Below, piece by piece: positions 46,602-55,148 of a stretch of DNA of 64,000 nt. The notes under the pieces were generated by a model. The model was not told the DNA's origin, did no database searches, and saw only the letters and a program-made list of their open reading frames with translations. The stretch is from assembly GCF_000482865.1 (NCBI RefSeq), contig NZ_KI519517.1, forward strand, positions 250,548 to 314,547, in the 5' to 3' direction. The translations under genes and the position numbers were made by a program. Position 1 is the first letter of the stretch. Every line of letters starts with the position of its first letter. This stretch comes from Actinokineospora inagensis DSM 44258 (GTDB lineage Bacteria; Actinomycetota; Actinomycetes; Mycobacteriales; Pseudonocardiaceae).

Positions 46602-47434
46602 CGGGGAGTTCCCTTTCCGGAGTGCAGGAGTTCACGCAGCGCCGCGCGTTCGGCGCGACCGGCCGCGGCGGTGCGCAGCGTCGGCGCCGAGCCGATCAGC
46701 AGGCGGGTGTAGGGGTGGCTTGGCTTGGTGACGACCTCGCGCGCGGTGCCGACCTCGACCACCTCGCCGCGGTAGAGCACCGCGACCCGGTCGGCGATCC
46801 CGGCCACCGAGCCGAGGTCGTGCGAGATGAACAGCAGCGCGATGCCCGCGGTCCGCAGGTCCTTGAGGATCTCCAGGACCTGCACCCTGGTGGCCGCGTC
46901 CAGCGCGCTGACCGGCTCGTCCAGGATGATCAGCCGCGGCTCGGTGATCAGCGCCCTGGCGACCGCCACCCGCTGCCGCTGCCCGCCGGAGAGCTGCTCG
47001 GGCAGCCGGGTCAGCAACTCGTCGTCCAGGCGCACCCTGCCCAGGTAGGCCCGTGCCCGGTCGACGGCCTCGCGGCGCGGCACCCCCTTGAGCAGCAACG
47101 GTTCCATCAGCGAGTCGCCGATGGTGAGGTCGGGGTCGAGGCTGCGCAACGGGTCCTGGAACACGTACTGGACCACGCCCCGCCGCCGCACCGCCCGCCA
47201 CTGCCGTTCGCGGTGACCGGTGACGTCCTCGCCGTCGATCACGATCCGGCCCGCCGACGGGCGCACCAGCCCGAGCGCGGCGCGCGCGAACGTCGACTTG
47301 CCCGAGCCGGTCTCGCCGATCAGGCCGACGATCTCCCCCGCGTCGATGCTCAGCGACGCGCCCGCCAGTGCCCGCCGCCGCTGCCTCCGGTGTCCATAGT
47401 GGACTTCGAGGTCGCGCACATCGAGAACCGTCAC
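46598..47434 (-). CDS. ABC transporter ATPase, DppF type
   Basis: 278 residues from a GTG overlapping the preceding gene (GTGA). Walker A GETGSGKST, Q-loop VFQDPLRSLDPD, signature SGGQRQR, Walker B LIILDEPVSALD, ISHDLG. Second ATPase of the operon's peptide-type importer. Confidence 0.92.
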   Translation of the reverse strand: MTVLDVRDLEVHYGHRRQRRRALAGASLSIDAGEIVGLIGETGSGKSTFARAALGLVRPSAGRIVIDGEDVTGHRERQWRAVRRRGVVQYVFQDPLRSLDPDLTIGDSLMEPLLLKGVPRREAVDRARAYLGRVRLDDELLTRLPEQLSGGQRQRVAVARALITEPRLIILDEPVSALDAATRVQVLEILKDLRTAGIALLFISHDLGSVAGIADRVAVLYRGEVVEVGTAREVVTKPSHPYTRLLIGSAPTLRTAAAGRAERAALRELLHSGKGTPR

Positions 47435-48276
47435 GACTCCTCCAGGAACCGGTCGAGTCCGTACTGCTCGTGCTCGGCGACGAGCAGCCGGGTGTAGTCG
47501 TGCCGCGGGTTGTGCAACACCTGCTCGGTCGGACCCTGCTCGACGACCTCGCCCTCGCGCATGACCAGCACCTCGTCGCACAACTGGGCGACCACGGCCA
47601 GGTCGTGCGAGACCAGGACGATGGCGAGGCCGGTGCTGTCCCGCAGGTCCGCCAGCAGGTCGAGGATCTCGGCTTGGACGGTCACGTCGAGCGCCGTCGT
47701 CGCCTCGTCCGCGATGAGCACCCGCGGCTCGGCGGCGATCGCGGCCGCGATGAGCACCCGCTGCAGCATCCCGCCGGAAAGCTCGTGCGGGTACTGGGTG
47801 TAGACCAGTTCCGGGTCGCGCAGGTGGACCGCGGCGAGCAGTTCCGTCGCCCGTCGCCGCGCCTCCCGCCGCTTGGCGCCCTTCTTCACCCGGATGACCT
47901 CGGCGACCTGCGGGCCGACCGGGATCGACGGGTTCAGGTAGGACGCGGGGTCCTGGAACACGGCGCTGATCGTCGACCCGCGCAGCTCGGTCAGCTCCGC
48001 CCGGCTCAGCGCGGCGACGTCCTTGCCCGCCACGTGGATGGCGCCCGCCGCCACCTCGAACAGCGGCGGCAGGATGCCCAGCACCGCCCGGCAGGTCAGC
48101 GTCTTCCCGCTGCCGGACTCGCCGACGATGCCGACCACCCGACCCGGCGCGAGCTCGAAGCCCACCCCCTTGACGACCTCCCGACCGTCCACTTGGTGTC
48201 TGATGTGGACGCTGTCGACCGTGAGGACCAGACCGTCCACCGCGGTCTCCACCGGGCTCTCGCTCAGTGCTGTCAT
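47431..48276 (-). CDS. ABC transporter ATPase, DppD type
   Basis: 281 residues. Walker A GESGSGKT, Q-loop AVFQDPASYLNPSIPVG, signature SGGMLQR, Walker B VLIADEATTALD (usual Pro after Glu is Ala), VSHDLA. Overlaps permease and partner ATPase genes by 4 bp. Powers uptake of the operon substrate. Confidence 0.92.
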   Translation of the reverse strand: MTALSESPVETAVDGLVLTVDSVHIRHQVDGREVVKGVGFELAPGRVVGIVGESGSGKTLTCRAVLGILPPLFEVAAGAIHVAGKDVAALSRAELTELRGSTISAVFQDPASYLNPSIPVGPQVAEVIRVKKGAKRREARRRATELLAAVHLRDPELVYTQYPHELSGGMLQRVLIAAAIAAEPRVLIADEATTALDVTVQAEILDLLADLRDSTGLAIVLVSHDLAVVAQLCDEVLVMREGEVVEQGPTEQVLHNPRHDYTRLLVAEHEQYGLDRFLEES

Positions 48277-49133
48277 GCCCTACCCCCAACCAGAGCGGCC
48301 TTGCGGGAATCGGCCAGCGCCCGCCCCGCCCCACCGGACACGTCGCGGATCGCGTCGGCCAGCACGTTGCCCGCCCACACCGTCACCATGATCAGCAGCG
48401 CGGGCGCGAACGGCGCCCACGGCTGGTAGCTGAGGTAGCCGAGGTCGGCGGCGAGCAGACCGCCCCAGGTCGGCGCCGGGGGCTGCACCCCGATCCCGAG
48501 GAACGACAGGCTGGACACGATGATGAACCCGACGCCCAGGGTCTGCGCCAACGCCACCGCGATGGGCGGCAGCACCTTCCCCCACACGTGCCGCCGGATG
48601 ATCCAGCCGAGCGAGGCACCGGAGATGAGCGCGGCCTCGACGTACTGCGACCTGGCCACCGCGAGCGTCGCCGCCCGCCCGACCCGGTAGAACAGCGGCG
48701 AGACCAGCGCCCCGGTCACGAACATCGCCTGCGTGATCCCGTTGCCCAGCAGCGCCGTCACGGCCACCGCGAACAGCAGGAACGGCAACGCGACCAACGT
48801 GTCCGCCACCCGCAAGGTGATCCACTCGAACACCCGCCCCAGGTACACCGACAGGATTCCCGGGATGGCACCGACCACCAGTGCCATCACGGTCACCTCC
48901 AGCGCCCCGACCACGCTGACCCTGGACCCGTCGAGCAGCCTGCTGAACACGTCCCGACCCAGGTAGTCGGTGCCCAGCCAGTGCCCGCCGGACGGCCCGA
49001 CGAGGGTGTCCGGGCTGGTGGCCAGCGGGTCGTGCGGGGCCAACAGCGGCCCGAACACGGCGAGCAAACCAACCCCGACCAACACGACGACCGCGATCCG
49101 ACCGGAGGCGAGGGAGAACACGCGCCGAACCAC
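48273..49133 (-). CDS. ABC transporter permease, DppC type
   Basis: 286 residues from a GTG at 49133. DppC features: LGTDYLGRDVFSRLLDGSRVS, EAA loop YVEAALISGASLGWIIRRHVWGKVLPP, FLGIGVQPPAPTWGGLL. Start lies 3 bp after the stop of a small ORF that occupies the space between this gene and the DppB permease. Confidence 0.9.
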   Translation of the reverse strand: MVRRVFSLASGRIAVVVLVGVGLLAVFGPLLAPHDPLATSPDTLVGPSGGHWLGTDYLGRDVFSRLLDGSRVSVVGALEVTVMALVVGAIPGILSVYLGRVFEWITLRVADTLVALPFLLFAVAVTALLGNGITQAMFVTGALVSPLFYRVGRAATLAVARSQYVEAALISGASLGWIIRRHVWGKVLPPIAVALAQTLGVGFIIVSSLSFLGIGVQPPAPTWGGLLAADLGYLSYQPWAPFAPALLIMVTVWAGNVLADAIRDVSGGAGRALADSRKAALVGGRA

Positions 49134-49150
49134 CGCTCACACCCCCCGCT
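49127..49150. repeat. 24-bp direct repeat, copy 1
   Basis: GAACCACCGCTCACACCCCC plus GCT, covering the start codon of the DppC gene and the preceding stop codon. Identical to 49478-49501, 351 bp away. Confidence 0.85.
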
Positions 49151-49484
49151 CGACGAGCACTGCGCGGCCCATGGCCACGGTGACCTGTGGGTGGGTGTTG
49201 GACCGCCTGACCACTGCGAGGTGGTGCGGACCTGATCCAACTGCCCGTTGGGCGGTGGGCGCCACGGAGCCCGGGACCACGGTGATCCCGTTCGGCACGG
49301 CATCCGCGATGTGGCCGTGACGCGACACCGGCCCGACCGTCCGCCAACCTGTGGGGACCTGCCTGCCCGGGTGGTCCGGCCAGTTCGTGCTGGACGGCCT
49401 GCTGGACGGTGTGGTGGTCGGCGGTGCCGACCGCGTCCCGACTGCGCTACGGCTTGCCACGAAGGACAACACTGGGCGAACCAC
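49137..49484 (-). CDS. Small ORF inserted between the two permease genes
   Basis: 115 residues from a GTG at 49484, 3 bp after the DppB stop, ending 3 bp before the DppC start. No recognised family and no membrane segments; the first residues (VVRPVLSFVASRSAVG) look like a distorted copy of the DppC start (VVRRVFSLASGRIAVV), and the last (VERGV) like the DppB end (QRGV). It may be a real small gene, an insertion flanked by duplicated junctions, or non-coding spacer. High GC3 in its second half favours translation, weakly. Confidence 0.35.
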   Translation of the reverse strand: MVRPVLSFVASRSAVGTRSAPPTTTPSSRPSSTNWPDHPGRQVPTGWRTVGPVSRHGHIADAVPNGITVVPGSVAPTAQRAVGSGPHHLAVVRRSNTHPQVTVAMGRAVLVERGV

Positions 49485-49501
49485 CGCTCACACCCCCCGC
49501 T
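49478..49501. repeat. 24-bp direct repeat, copy 2
   Basis: Identical to 49127-49150; covers the DppB stop codon and the GTG of the small ORF. Confidence 0.85.
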
Positions 49502-50471
49502 GGGCGGCGGGCGCCACCCGACCGAGGATGATGTTGATCAGCAGGTTGAACACCACCACCAACACCACCGACACGACGAGCACCCCCTGCACCGCGGGGA
49601 CGTCACCGGCCTGCGCCGAGTCGTTGGCGAACCGGCCGAAGCCCTGTAGGCCGAAGATCCACTCGGTCACCACGGACGCGCCGACCAGTGACGGGAACTT
49701 GATGCCGAGGGTGGCCAGGGCCGGCCCCACCGCGTTGCGCAGCACGTGGCGGAAGAAGATCCGCCGCGGGCCGAGGCCGCGCACGACGGCCCCGACCACG
49801 TAGTTCTCCCGGTAGGCCGACACGAGCCCGGTGCGCAGTTGCCGCGCCACGTCGGCCACCACGTCGAAGCTCAGCGCCAGCGCGGGCAGGATGACGTGCG
49901 CCAGCCACGGCCCGATCCCCTCGGTCGCCGGGATGTAGCCGCCGGAGGGCAGCAGGCCCAGTCCGACCGCGAAGATCTCGACGAGCACGATGCCGACCAC
50001 GAACGGGGGCATCACCGACACGACCGTGACGAACCCGGTGATCGCCCGGTCCAGCCAGGTGCCCTGCCGTGCCGCGGCCACCGTGCCCAAGCCGAGGCCG
50101 AGCACGGTGCCGATCACCAGCGCGAGCACCGCCACCGACAGGCTCACGCCGAGACCGAGCCCGATCAGGGTGGACACGTCGGCGCCGTTGACCCAACTGA
50201 CGCCGAACTGGCCGTGCAGCACCCCGCTGAGCCAGTGCCAGTACTGCACCAGGAACGGCTGGTCCAAGCCCCACAGGCTCTCGATGTTGTGGATGGCCTC
50301 GGGGGTCGCCTCCTCGCCCAGTTGCAGCCGGGCGGGGGACAGGCCGCTCATCGCGCGCAGCGCGAACGTCACGAAGGTCGCCACGAAGAACACCGGGACA
50401 AAGATGGCGACCGAGCGGGCGACCGTGGCCAGGAACCGGGTGCCCGCCCGGACCGCCCGGTCAGCCTGCAC
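49488..50471 (-). CDS. ABC transporter permease, DppB type
   Basis: 327 residues, six membrane helices. VARSVAIFVPVFFVATFVTFALRAMSGLSPA, FLVQYWHWLSGVLHGQFGVSWVNG, and EAA loop ENYVVGAVVRGLGPRRIFFRHVLRNAV identify it. Overlaps the end of the binding-protein gene by 11 bp. Confidence 0.9.
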   Translation of the reverse strand: MQADRAVRAGTRFLATVARSVAIFVPVFFVATFVTFALRAMSGLSPARLQLGEEATPEAIHNIESLWGLDQPFLVQYWHWLSGVLHGQFGVSWVNGADVSTLIGLGLGVSLSVAVLALVIGTVLGLGLGTVAAARQGTWLDRAITGFVTVVSVMPPFVVGIVLVEIFAVGLGLLPSGGYIPATEGIGPWLAHVILPALALSFDVVADVARQLRTGLVSAYRENYVVGAVVRGLGPRRIFFRHVLRNAVGPALATLGIKFPSLVGASVVTEWIFGLQGFGRFANDSAQAGDVPAVQGVLVVSVVLVVVFNLLINIILGRVAPAAQRGV

Positions 50472-51984
50472 TGATGGTCACCCCGGTCCAGTCGAGGTGC
50501 GCCGGGTTCTTCGGCAGCGCCGAGATGGACTTGCTCTTGGCGACCAGGTTCGGCGGGGCGTAGGTGAACACCAGCGCCTTACTCGCCAACCCGGCCCGGG
50601 TGGCCGCCTGCAGCGCGGCGGGGTAGTCGGGCGAGTCGAGCGGGGTCTGCCGCACCTTCGCCACCGCCTCCTCGAACCCGGCGGGCTCGTAGGGCGTGCT
50701 CAGGTTCAGCGGGCCGTTCGGTCCGAAGTGGGCGGTCAGGGTCTGCACCGCGGAGTCCCGGCCGGTGGTGCCGTACAACGAAAGCGTCAACTGCTTGGCG
50801 AAGAACGGCTTCGACCAGTTCTTGTCCACTTTGATCGTGATCGTGATGCCGACCGCGGCGAGCTGCGACTGGACGATCTCGGCGGCGGGCTGCGCCTCCG
50901 GGATCACCAGGTCCAGCTTGATGTCACCCGGGTGGAAACCGGCCTCGGTGAGCAGTTGCTTCGCCTTCTCCGGGTCGTAACCGTACTTGCCCTTCGACTG
51001 CGGGTCGTAGGCGATGTAGCCCTCGGGGAACGGCTGGTCGGTCGGCTCGCCATAGCCGAAGGACAACTTGTCGACGAACTCCTTGCGGTTAACCGCGTAC
51101 CGGACCGCGTCGACCACCTTGTCGTTGGTGAACGGCGGCTTGTTGACGTTCAGGCTGATGTTGGACGCGTTGAAACCGGGCTGGGTGAACACGTCGAGAC
51201 CGGCCTTCTTCGCCGCGTCCGCCTGGCTCGGCGCGATGTCGGCGAAGTTGTAGACACCGGTCTGCAGCCCGGAGACCACAGTGGACGCGTCCGGCGCCGA
51301 GGTCAGCTCCACGTTGTCGATGTGGATGTTCGCCGCGTCCCAGTAGTCCGGGTTCTTCTTCAGCACCGCCTTGGTGCCGGGCACCAGTTGCGTGACGACG
51401 AAGGGGCCCGCGCCGACCGGGTTCTGGTCCAGCTTCGTCGGGTCCCCGGCGGCCTTCGGGCTGGCCACCTGCAGCACCCGCTCGCCGAGCAGTTGCGGGA
51501 TCTGGTGGTCCACCTGGGTCAGGTGCACCACCACGTCCAGATCGGTCGCGGTGACCGAGCCGATGGACGTGAGGTCGCCGAACAGCGCGGAGTTCTTCTG
51601 CGTCTTCGCCCGCTCGATGGCCGCCTTGACCGCGGCGGCGTCCACCGGGGCGCCGTCGGAGAACTTCAGGTTGGGGCGCAGGTGGAAGGTCACCTCGTCG
51701 CCCTTGGCGTTGTACTCCCAGCTCTTGGCGAGGTCGGGCACCGCCTTGCCGGTCTCGTCGGTCTTGGTGAGCGACGCGTAGACGAGGGCGAGCTCGCGGA
51801 ACTGGGCGCCGCTGCCACCGACCACCGGGTCCCAGTGGGTGGGGAAGTAGGTGGAGGTCCACTTGAGCGTGGCGGGGCCGCCGGAGGACGTGGTCGCCCC
51901 GCTGCTGCCGCACGCGGTGAGCGCGGAGACGAGGACCGCGGCGGACGCGATTCCCAGGGCGGCGCGGCGAACGGTGCTGGACAT
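50461..51984 (-). CDS. ABC substrate-binding lipoprotein (SBP family 5)
   Basis: 507 residues from the ATG at 51984 after GAAGGAAAG; an ATG at 52011 overlapping the upstream stop is an alternative but would place charged residues before the signal peptide. Lipobox LTAC (Cys near residue 25), then family 5 binding fold (LAKSWEYNAKGDEVTFHLRPNLKFSDG, VRYAVNRKEFV, YDPEKAKQLLTEAGF). Presents the operon substrate to the permeases. Confidence 0.92.
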   Translation of the reverse strand: MSSTVRRAALGIASAAVLVSALTACGSSGATTSSGGPATLKWTSTYFPTHWDPVVGGSGAQFRELALVYASLTKTDETGKAVPDLAKSWEYNAKGDEVTFHLRPNLKFSDGAPVDAAAVKAAIERAKTQKNSALFGDLTSIGSVTATDLDVVVHLTQVDHQIPQLLGERVLQVASPKAAGDPTKLDQNPVGAGPFVVTQLVPGTKAVLKKNPDYWDAANIHIDNVELTSAPDASTVVSGLQTGVYNFADIAPSQADAAKKAGLDVFTQPGFNASNISLNVNKPPFTNDKVVDAVRYAVNRKEFVDKLSFGYGEPTDQPFPEGYIAYDPQSKGKYGYDPEKAKQLLTEAGFHPGDIKLDLVIPEAQPAAEIVQSQLAAVGITITIKVDKNWSKPFFAKQLTLSLYGTTGRDSAVQTLTAHFGPNGPLNLSTPYEPAGFEEAVAKVRQTPLDSPDYPAALQAATRAGLASKALVFTYAPPNLVAKSKSISALPKNPAHLDWTGVTISAG

Positions 51985-52007
51985 GAGGCGTCTTTCCTTC
52001 GGTGCGG

Positions 52008-53396
52008 TCATCGGGCGATCAGGGCCGGGCTGATGGGGTCTGGGGTGGGGGAGTCTGGGGTGGTGGCGGCGGTTCGGGCGGCGGTGTGCCGGTTCTCCGG
52101 GACGGGCAGGCCGAGGTTGCCGCGCAACGTGGTCGACTCGTACTCGTCGCGCACCACGCCGCGCTCGCGCAGGATCGGCAGCACCCGGTCGGTGAACAGG
52201 GCGAACTCGCTGGGCGCGTTGACGGTGACGTTGATCCCGTCGAACCCGCCGCCCTCGAACCAGCGCTGGATCGTGTCGGCGACCGTCGTCGGCGACCCGA
52301 CGAACGGCGACCGCGCCTGCGCGCTGAGGTGTTCGACGACCTGCCGGAGGCTGAACCCGTTGTCCGCGGCCAACTTCGTGATCGCGTTGGCCTGTGTGCG
52401 GAAGCTGCGCTCACCGAGGTGCGCGACGTCCGGGAAGGGCGCGTCCAGGTCGTACCGGGTGAAGTCGTGCCAGCCGAACGGCCGCCCGAGTTCCTTGAGC
52501 GCGCGGTCGAAGCTGCGGCCACCCAACCGGGCCTCTTCCTTGGCCAGCGCTTCCTCGTCGGTGTCGGCGATGACCAGCGAGATCCCGGGCAGGGTGAGCA
52601 GGGTGTCCGGGTCGCGGCCCTTGGCGGCGGCCCGGTCGCGCAGCTCGGTGCGGAAGGCCCGCGCCTGCTCCAGCGTCCTGGCGTGCGTGAAGATCACCTC
52701 GGCGACGGCGGCGCCGAGGTCGCGGCCCTCCTCGGAGTCACCGGCCTGGAAGATCACCGGCTGCGCCTGCGGGGACCGCTCCAGGTTCAGCGGGCCGACC
52801 ACGGAGAAGTACTCGCCCTTGTGGTTGAGCGCGTGCTGTTTGGTCGGGTCGAGGAAGGTGCCCGCGGCGCGGTCCCGGGGGAACGCGTCGGCCTCGTAGG
52901 AGTCCCACAGACCCTGGGCGACCTGGACGTGTTCGAGCGCGCGGCCGTAGCGGGTGGCGTAGTCGAAGTGCTCGTCGCGGCTGTAGTTGCCCGCGGTGCC
53001 TGCGTCGCCGCTGGTCACCACGTTCCAGCCTGCGCGGCCGCCGCTGATGTGGTCGAGCGAGTACAGCCTGCGGGCCAGGTTGAACGGCTCGTTGTAGGAC
53101 GTGGTGAAGGTGCCGACCAACCCGATGTGTCTGGTGTGGACGGCGATCGCGGACAGCAGCGTCACCGGCTCCAACCGGCTCAGGTAGTGGTTGGGGGAGT
53201 TCTCGGTGATGAACTGGCTGTCCACAATGAACACGAGGTCGAACTTCGCCGCCTCGGCGGCCTTGGCGCGGTCGATGTACCAGTTGACGTCGACGCTGGC
53301 GTTGGCGGGGATCTCGGGGTCGAGCCAGGTGGCGTGCTGGCCCGGCCCACCCACCCCGAGGAGGACGGCGCCCAGTTTGAGGGTGCGTCGGGACAT
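52008..53396 (-). CDS. NtaA/SnaA/DszA-type flavin monooxygenase, first gene of operon
   Basis: 462 residues. LKLGAVLLGVGGPGQHATWLDPE, FDLVFIVDSQF, LDHISGGRAGWNVVTSGD, AQPVIFQAGDSEEGRDLG and STTLRGNLGLPVPENRH are diagnostic. Paralogue of the enzyme at 45273. First gene of a run of co-directional, mostly overlapping genes down to 41901, divergent from a LysR gene. Two such oxygenases may act on successive intermediates or form a heteromer. Confidence 0.92.
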   Translation of the reverse strand: MSRRTLKLGAVLLGVGGPGQHATWLDPEIPANASVDVNWYIDRAKAAEAAKFDLVFIVDSQFITENSPNHYLSRLEPVTLLSAIAVHTRHIGLVGTFTTSYNEPFNLARRLYSLDHISGGRAGWNVVTSGDAGTAGNYSRDEHFDYATRYGRALEHVQVAQGLWDSYEADAFPRDRAAGTFLDPTKQHALNHKGEYFSVVGPLNLERSPQAQPVIFQAGDSEEGRDLGAAVAEVIFTHARTLEQARAFRTELRDRAAAKGRDPDTLLTLPGISLVIADTDEEALAKEEARLGGRSFDRALKELGRPFGWHDFTRYDLDAPFPDVAHLGERSFRTQANAITKLAADNGFSLRQVVEHLSAQARSPFVGSPTTVADTIQRWFEGGGFDGINVTVNAPSEFALFTDRVLPILRERGVVRDEYESTTLRGNLGLPVPENRHTAARTAATTPDSPTPDPISPALIAR

Positions 53397-53696
53397 GGCG
53401 ATCCAATCTCACGTTTCGGGCAGGCGGACGCACCCCGACGAACGTCCGGTATTGGCGGACACCGCCCACTGGGGGACGATGCCGGGTGGGGACGAGGGGG
53501 CGGGTGGCGGGAGAAATTAGATACAGATCGCGGCGCCGCACCGGGCGTGGTCGACCCAGCGACGGCACGTGAGCATCACGGCGGCTGGTCGGTTCATGAC
53601 ACCGAGGATGACCTGTGTGGCAAGCAGGTGTCCAACGATGTTTCATGATGCGGATGCATCATGATTCGTGATGGTTGCTCCGGTAGCTTCCGGTGC
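53397..53696. promoter_or_regulatory. Divergent promoter region, monooxygenase operon and LysR gene
   Basis: 300 bp without a gene. Contains a perfect palindrome near the LysR start and an AT-rich patch (ATTAGATACAG, about 53517-53527) that could be the -10 region of the long operon, about 120 bp from its first start codon. Confidence 0.5.
53644..53663. promoter_or_regulatory. Candidate LysR operator
   Basis: CATGATGC-GGAT-GCATCATG, a perfect 8-bp inverted repeat, 33 bp upstream of the LysR ATG; further CATGAT/GTGATG-like half-sites follow. Typical position for LysR autoregulation and activation of the divergent operon. Confidence 0.6.
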
Positions 53697-54566
53697 ATGG
53701 AGAAGGTTCTGGACATCGTCCCGCTGCGCAGCTTCGTCGCGGTCGCCGACCGCGGCGGGTTCCAGCGGGCCGCCACGCACCTGCACCTGAGCCAGGCCGC
53801 GGTCAGCCAGCACGTGCGCAGGCTGGAAGCCGCCACCGGTCGCCGCTTGGTCGAGCGGGACGGCAGGCGCTCCCGGTTCACCCCCGACGGCGACCAGCTC
53901 CTCGGCTACGCCCGCCGCATCCTCGCCCTGCACGACGAGTCCCTGCGCAGCTTCGACGTCGAGGACGAGGCGACGGTCGTCATCGGCTCAACCGAACACG
54001 CCGCCGCCCAACTGCTCCCCCTGCTCACCGCCGCCCTGGAGCGCTTCCTCCCCGACCACCGCGTCCGCTACCGCCTCGACCGCGGCACCGCTCTCCGCGC
54101 GGACCTCGGCGCGGGCCGCCTCGACCTCGCTCTCCTCCTCGGCCCCGCCGACGACCCCCTCGCGTCCCACGTCGGCGACCTCGACCTCACCTGGTACTCG
54201 GCCCCCGGCTGGACCCGCCCCACCGGCCCCATCCCGATCGTCGCCTTCGACAACCCCTGCGCCCTGCGCACCCGCGCCCTGGAAACCCTCGCCGACCACC
54301 GCATCACCGCCGAGATCGGCGCCGAGGCCAACCAGTTGGCAGGCGTCCACGCCGCCACGGCGGCGGGCCTCGGCGTCGCCGTCCTGGCCACCTTCGGCAC
54401 CACCCCCCAGGGCCTCACCCCCCGCCCCGACCTCCCACCCCTCACCCCCCTTCCCCTCGCCGTCTGGCGCCGCCAGGCCCTCGACCCGGCCGTCTTCTGG
54501 CACACCACCTCCGCCCTGCGCCACCTGCTGGCGGCCGCCACCACCCCCATCGCCCAGGGCGCCTGA
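53697..54566 (+). CDS. LysR-family transcriptional regulator
   Basis: 289 residues from the ATG at 53697. Winged helix DIVPLRSFVAVADRGGFQRAATHLHLSQAAVSQHVRRLEAATGRRLVERDGRRSRFTPDG, then a periplasmic-binding-protein-like effector domain (ATVVIGSTEHAAAQLLPLLTAALERF). Divergent from the monooxygenase operon, which it probably activates when the substrate or an intermediate binds. Confidence 0.92.
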   Translation: MEKVLDIVPLRSFVAVADRGGFQRAATHLHLSQAAVSQHVRRLEAATGRRLVERDGRRSRFTPDGDQLLGYARRILALHDESLRSFDVEDEATVVIGSTEHAAAQLLPLLTAALERFLPDHRVRYRLDRGTALRADLGAGRLDLALLLGPADDPLASHVGDLDLTWYSAPGWTRPTGPIPIVAFDNPCALRTRALETLADHRITAEIGAEANQLAGVHAATAAGLGVAVLATFGTTPQGLTPRPDLPPLTPLPLAVWRRQALDPAVFWHTTSALRHLLAAATTPIAQGA

Positions 54567-54574
54567 CCCCCTGG

Positions 54575-54985
54575 TCACCTCGCGCCCACTGCCTGCCAGC
54601 GCAACCACTGCAGTACCCAGTCGCCGGTCTTGTCGTCGTCGGTCCCGTAAAGCCTGCTGGGCTCCAGCGGCGCGTACACCGTGATCGGCGTGCCGTCCGG
54701 CAGTTCCGCGTAGGCCTGTGCCTGCGGATCGTCATCGCTGTAATGCAGGATCAACGACGCGGGGCCGAGGGTGTCGAGCCAGGCCAGCAACCGAACACAA
54801 CTCGCGGGCTGCTCCACCGCCGACACGTAGATCTCCACCCTGGCCGGCCGATCCCTGCCCGCCAGCACTCCCACCGCGCCAACCGACAAGTCCGGATGGT
54901 GGGCCAGGTGCTCCCGCACAGCCGACGTCGCACGATCGAGCGATGCCCAGGCGGCCACCTCGGCCGCCCCCGGAGCGGTGGTCAT
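54575..54985 (-). CDS. Hypothetical protein
   Basis: 136 residues from the ATG at 54985 after GGAGGAAA. No recognised family, signal peptide or membrane segment. Mixed alpha/beta composition with ARVEIYVSAVEQPASCVRLLAWLDTLG and LPDGTPITVYAPLEP. Real gene by codon use and ribosome binding site. Lies tail-to-tail with the LysR gene; upstream shares a promoter region with the XRE gene. Confidence 0.65.
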   Translation of the reverse strand: MTTAPGAAEVAAWASLDRATSAVREHLAHHPDLSVGAVGVLAGRDRPARVEIYVSAVEQPASCVRLLAWLDTLGPASLILHYSDDDPQAQAYAELPDGTPITVYAPLEPSRLYGTDDDKTGDWVLQWLRWQAVGAR

Positions 54986-55148
54986 GCTGATTTCCTCCAC
55001 GGAGACACAAAAGTGACGGGTTGCGTGCTGGATAATTTCGATCCCCGGTCATCCCGGGGCCTTACCTCGGGAGTAGCGTGTCGGTCGCGGGGTGTGATCG
55101 GAAGGTTTCCGGCGTTCACAGCAGTTCACAAGCAGAGGAGCGATCCGC

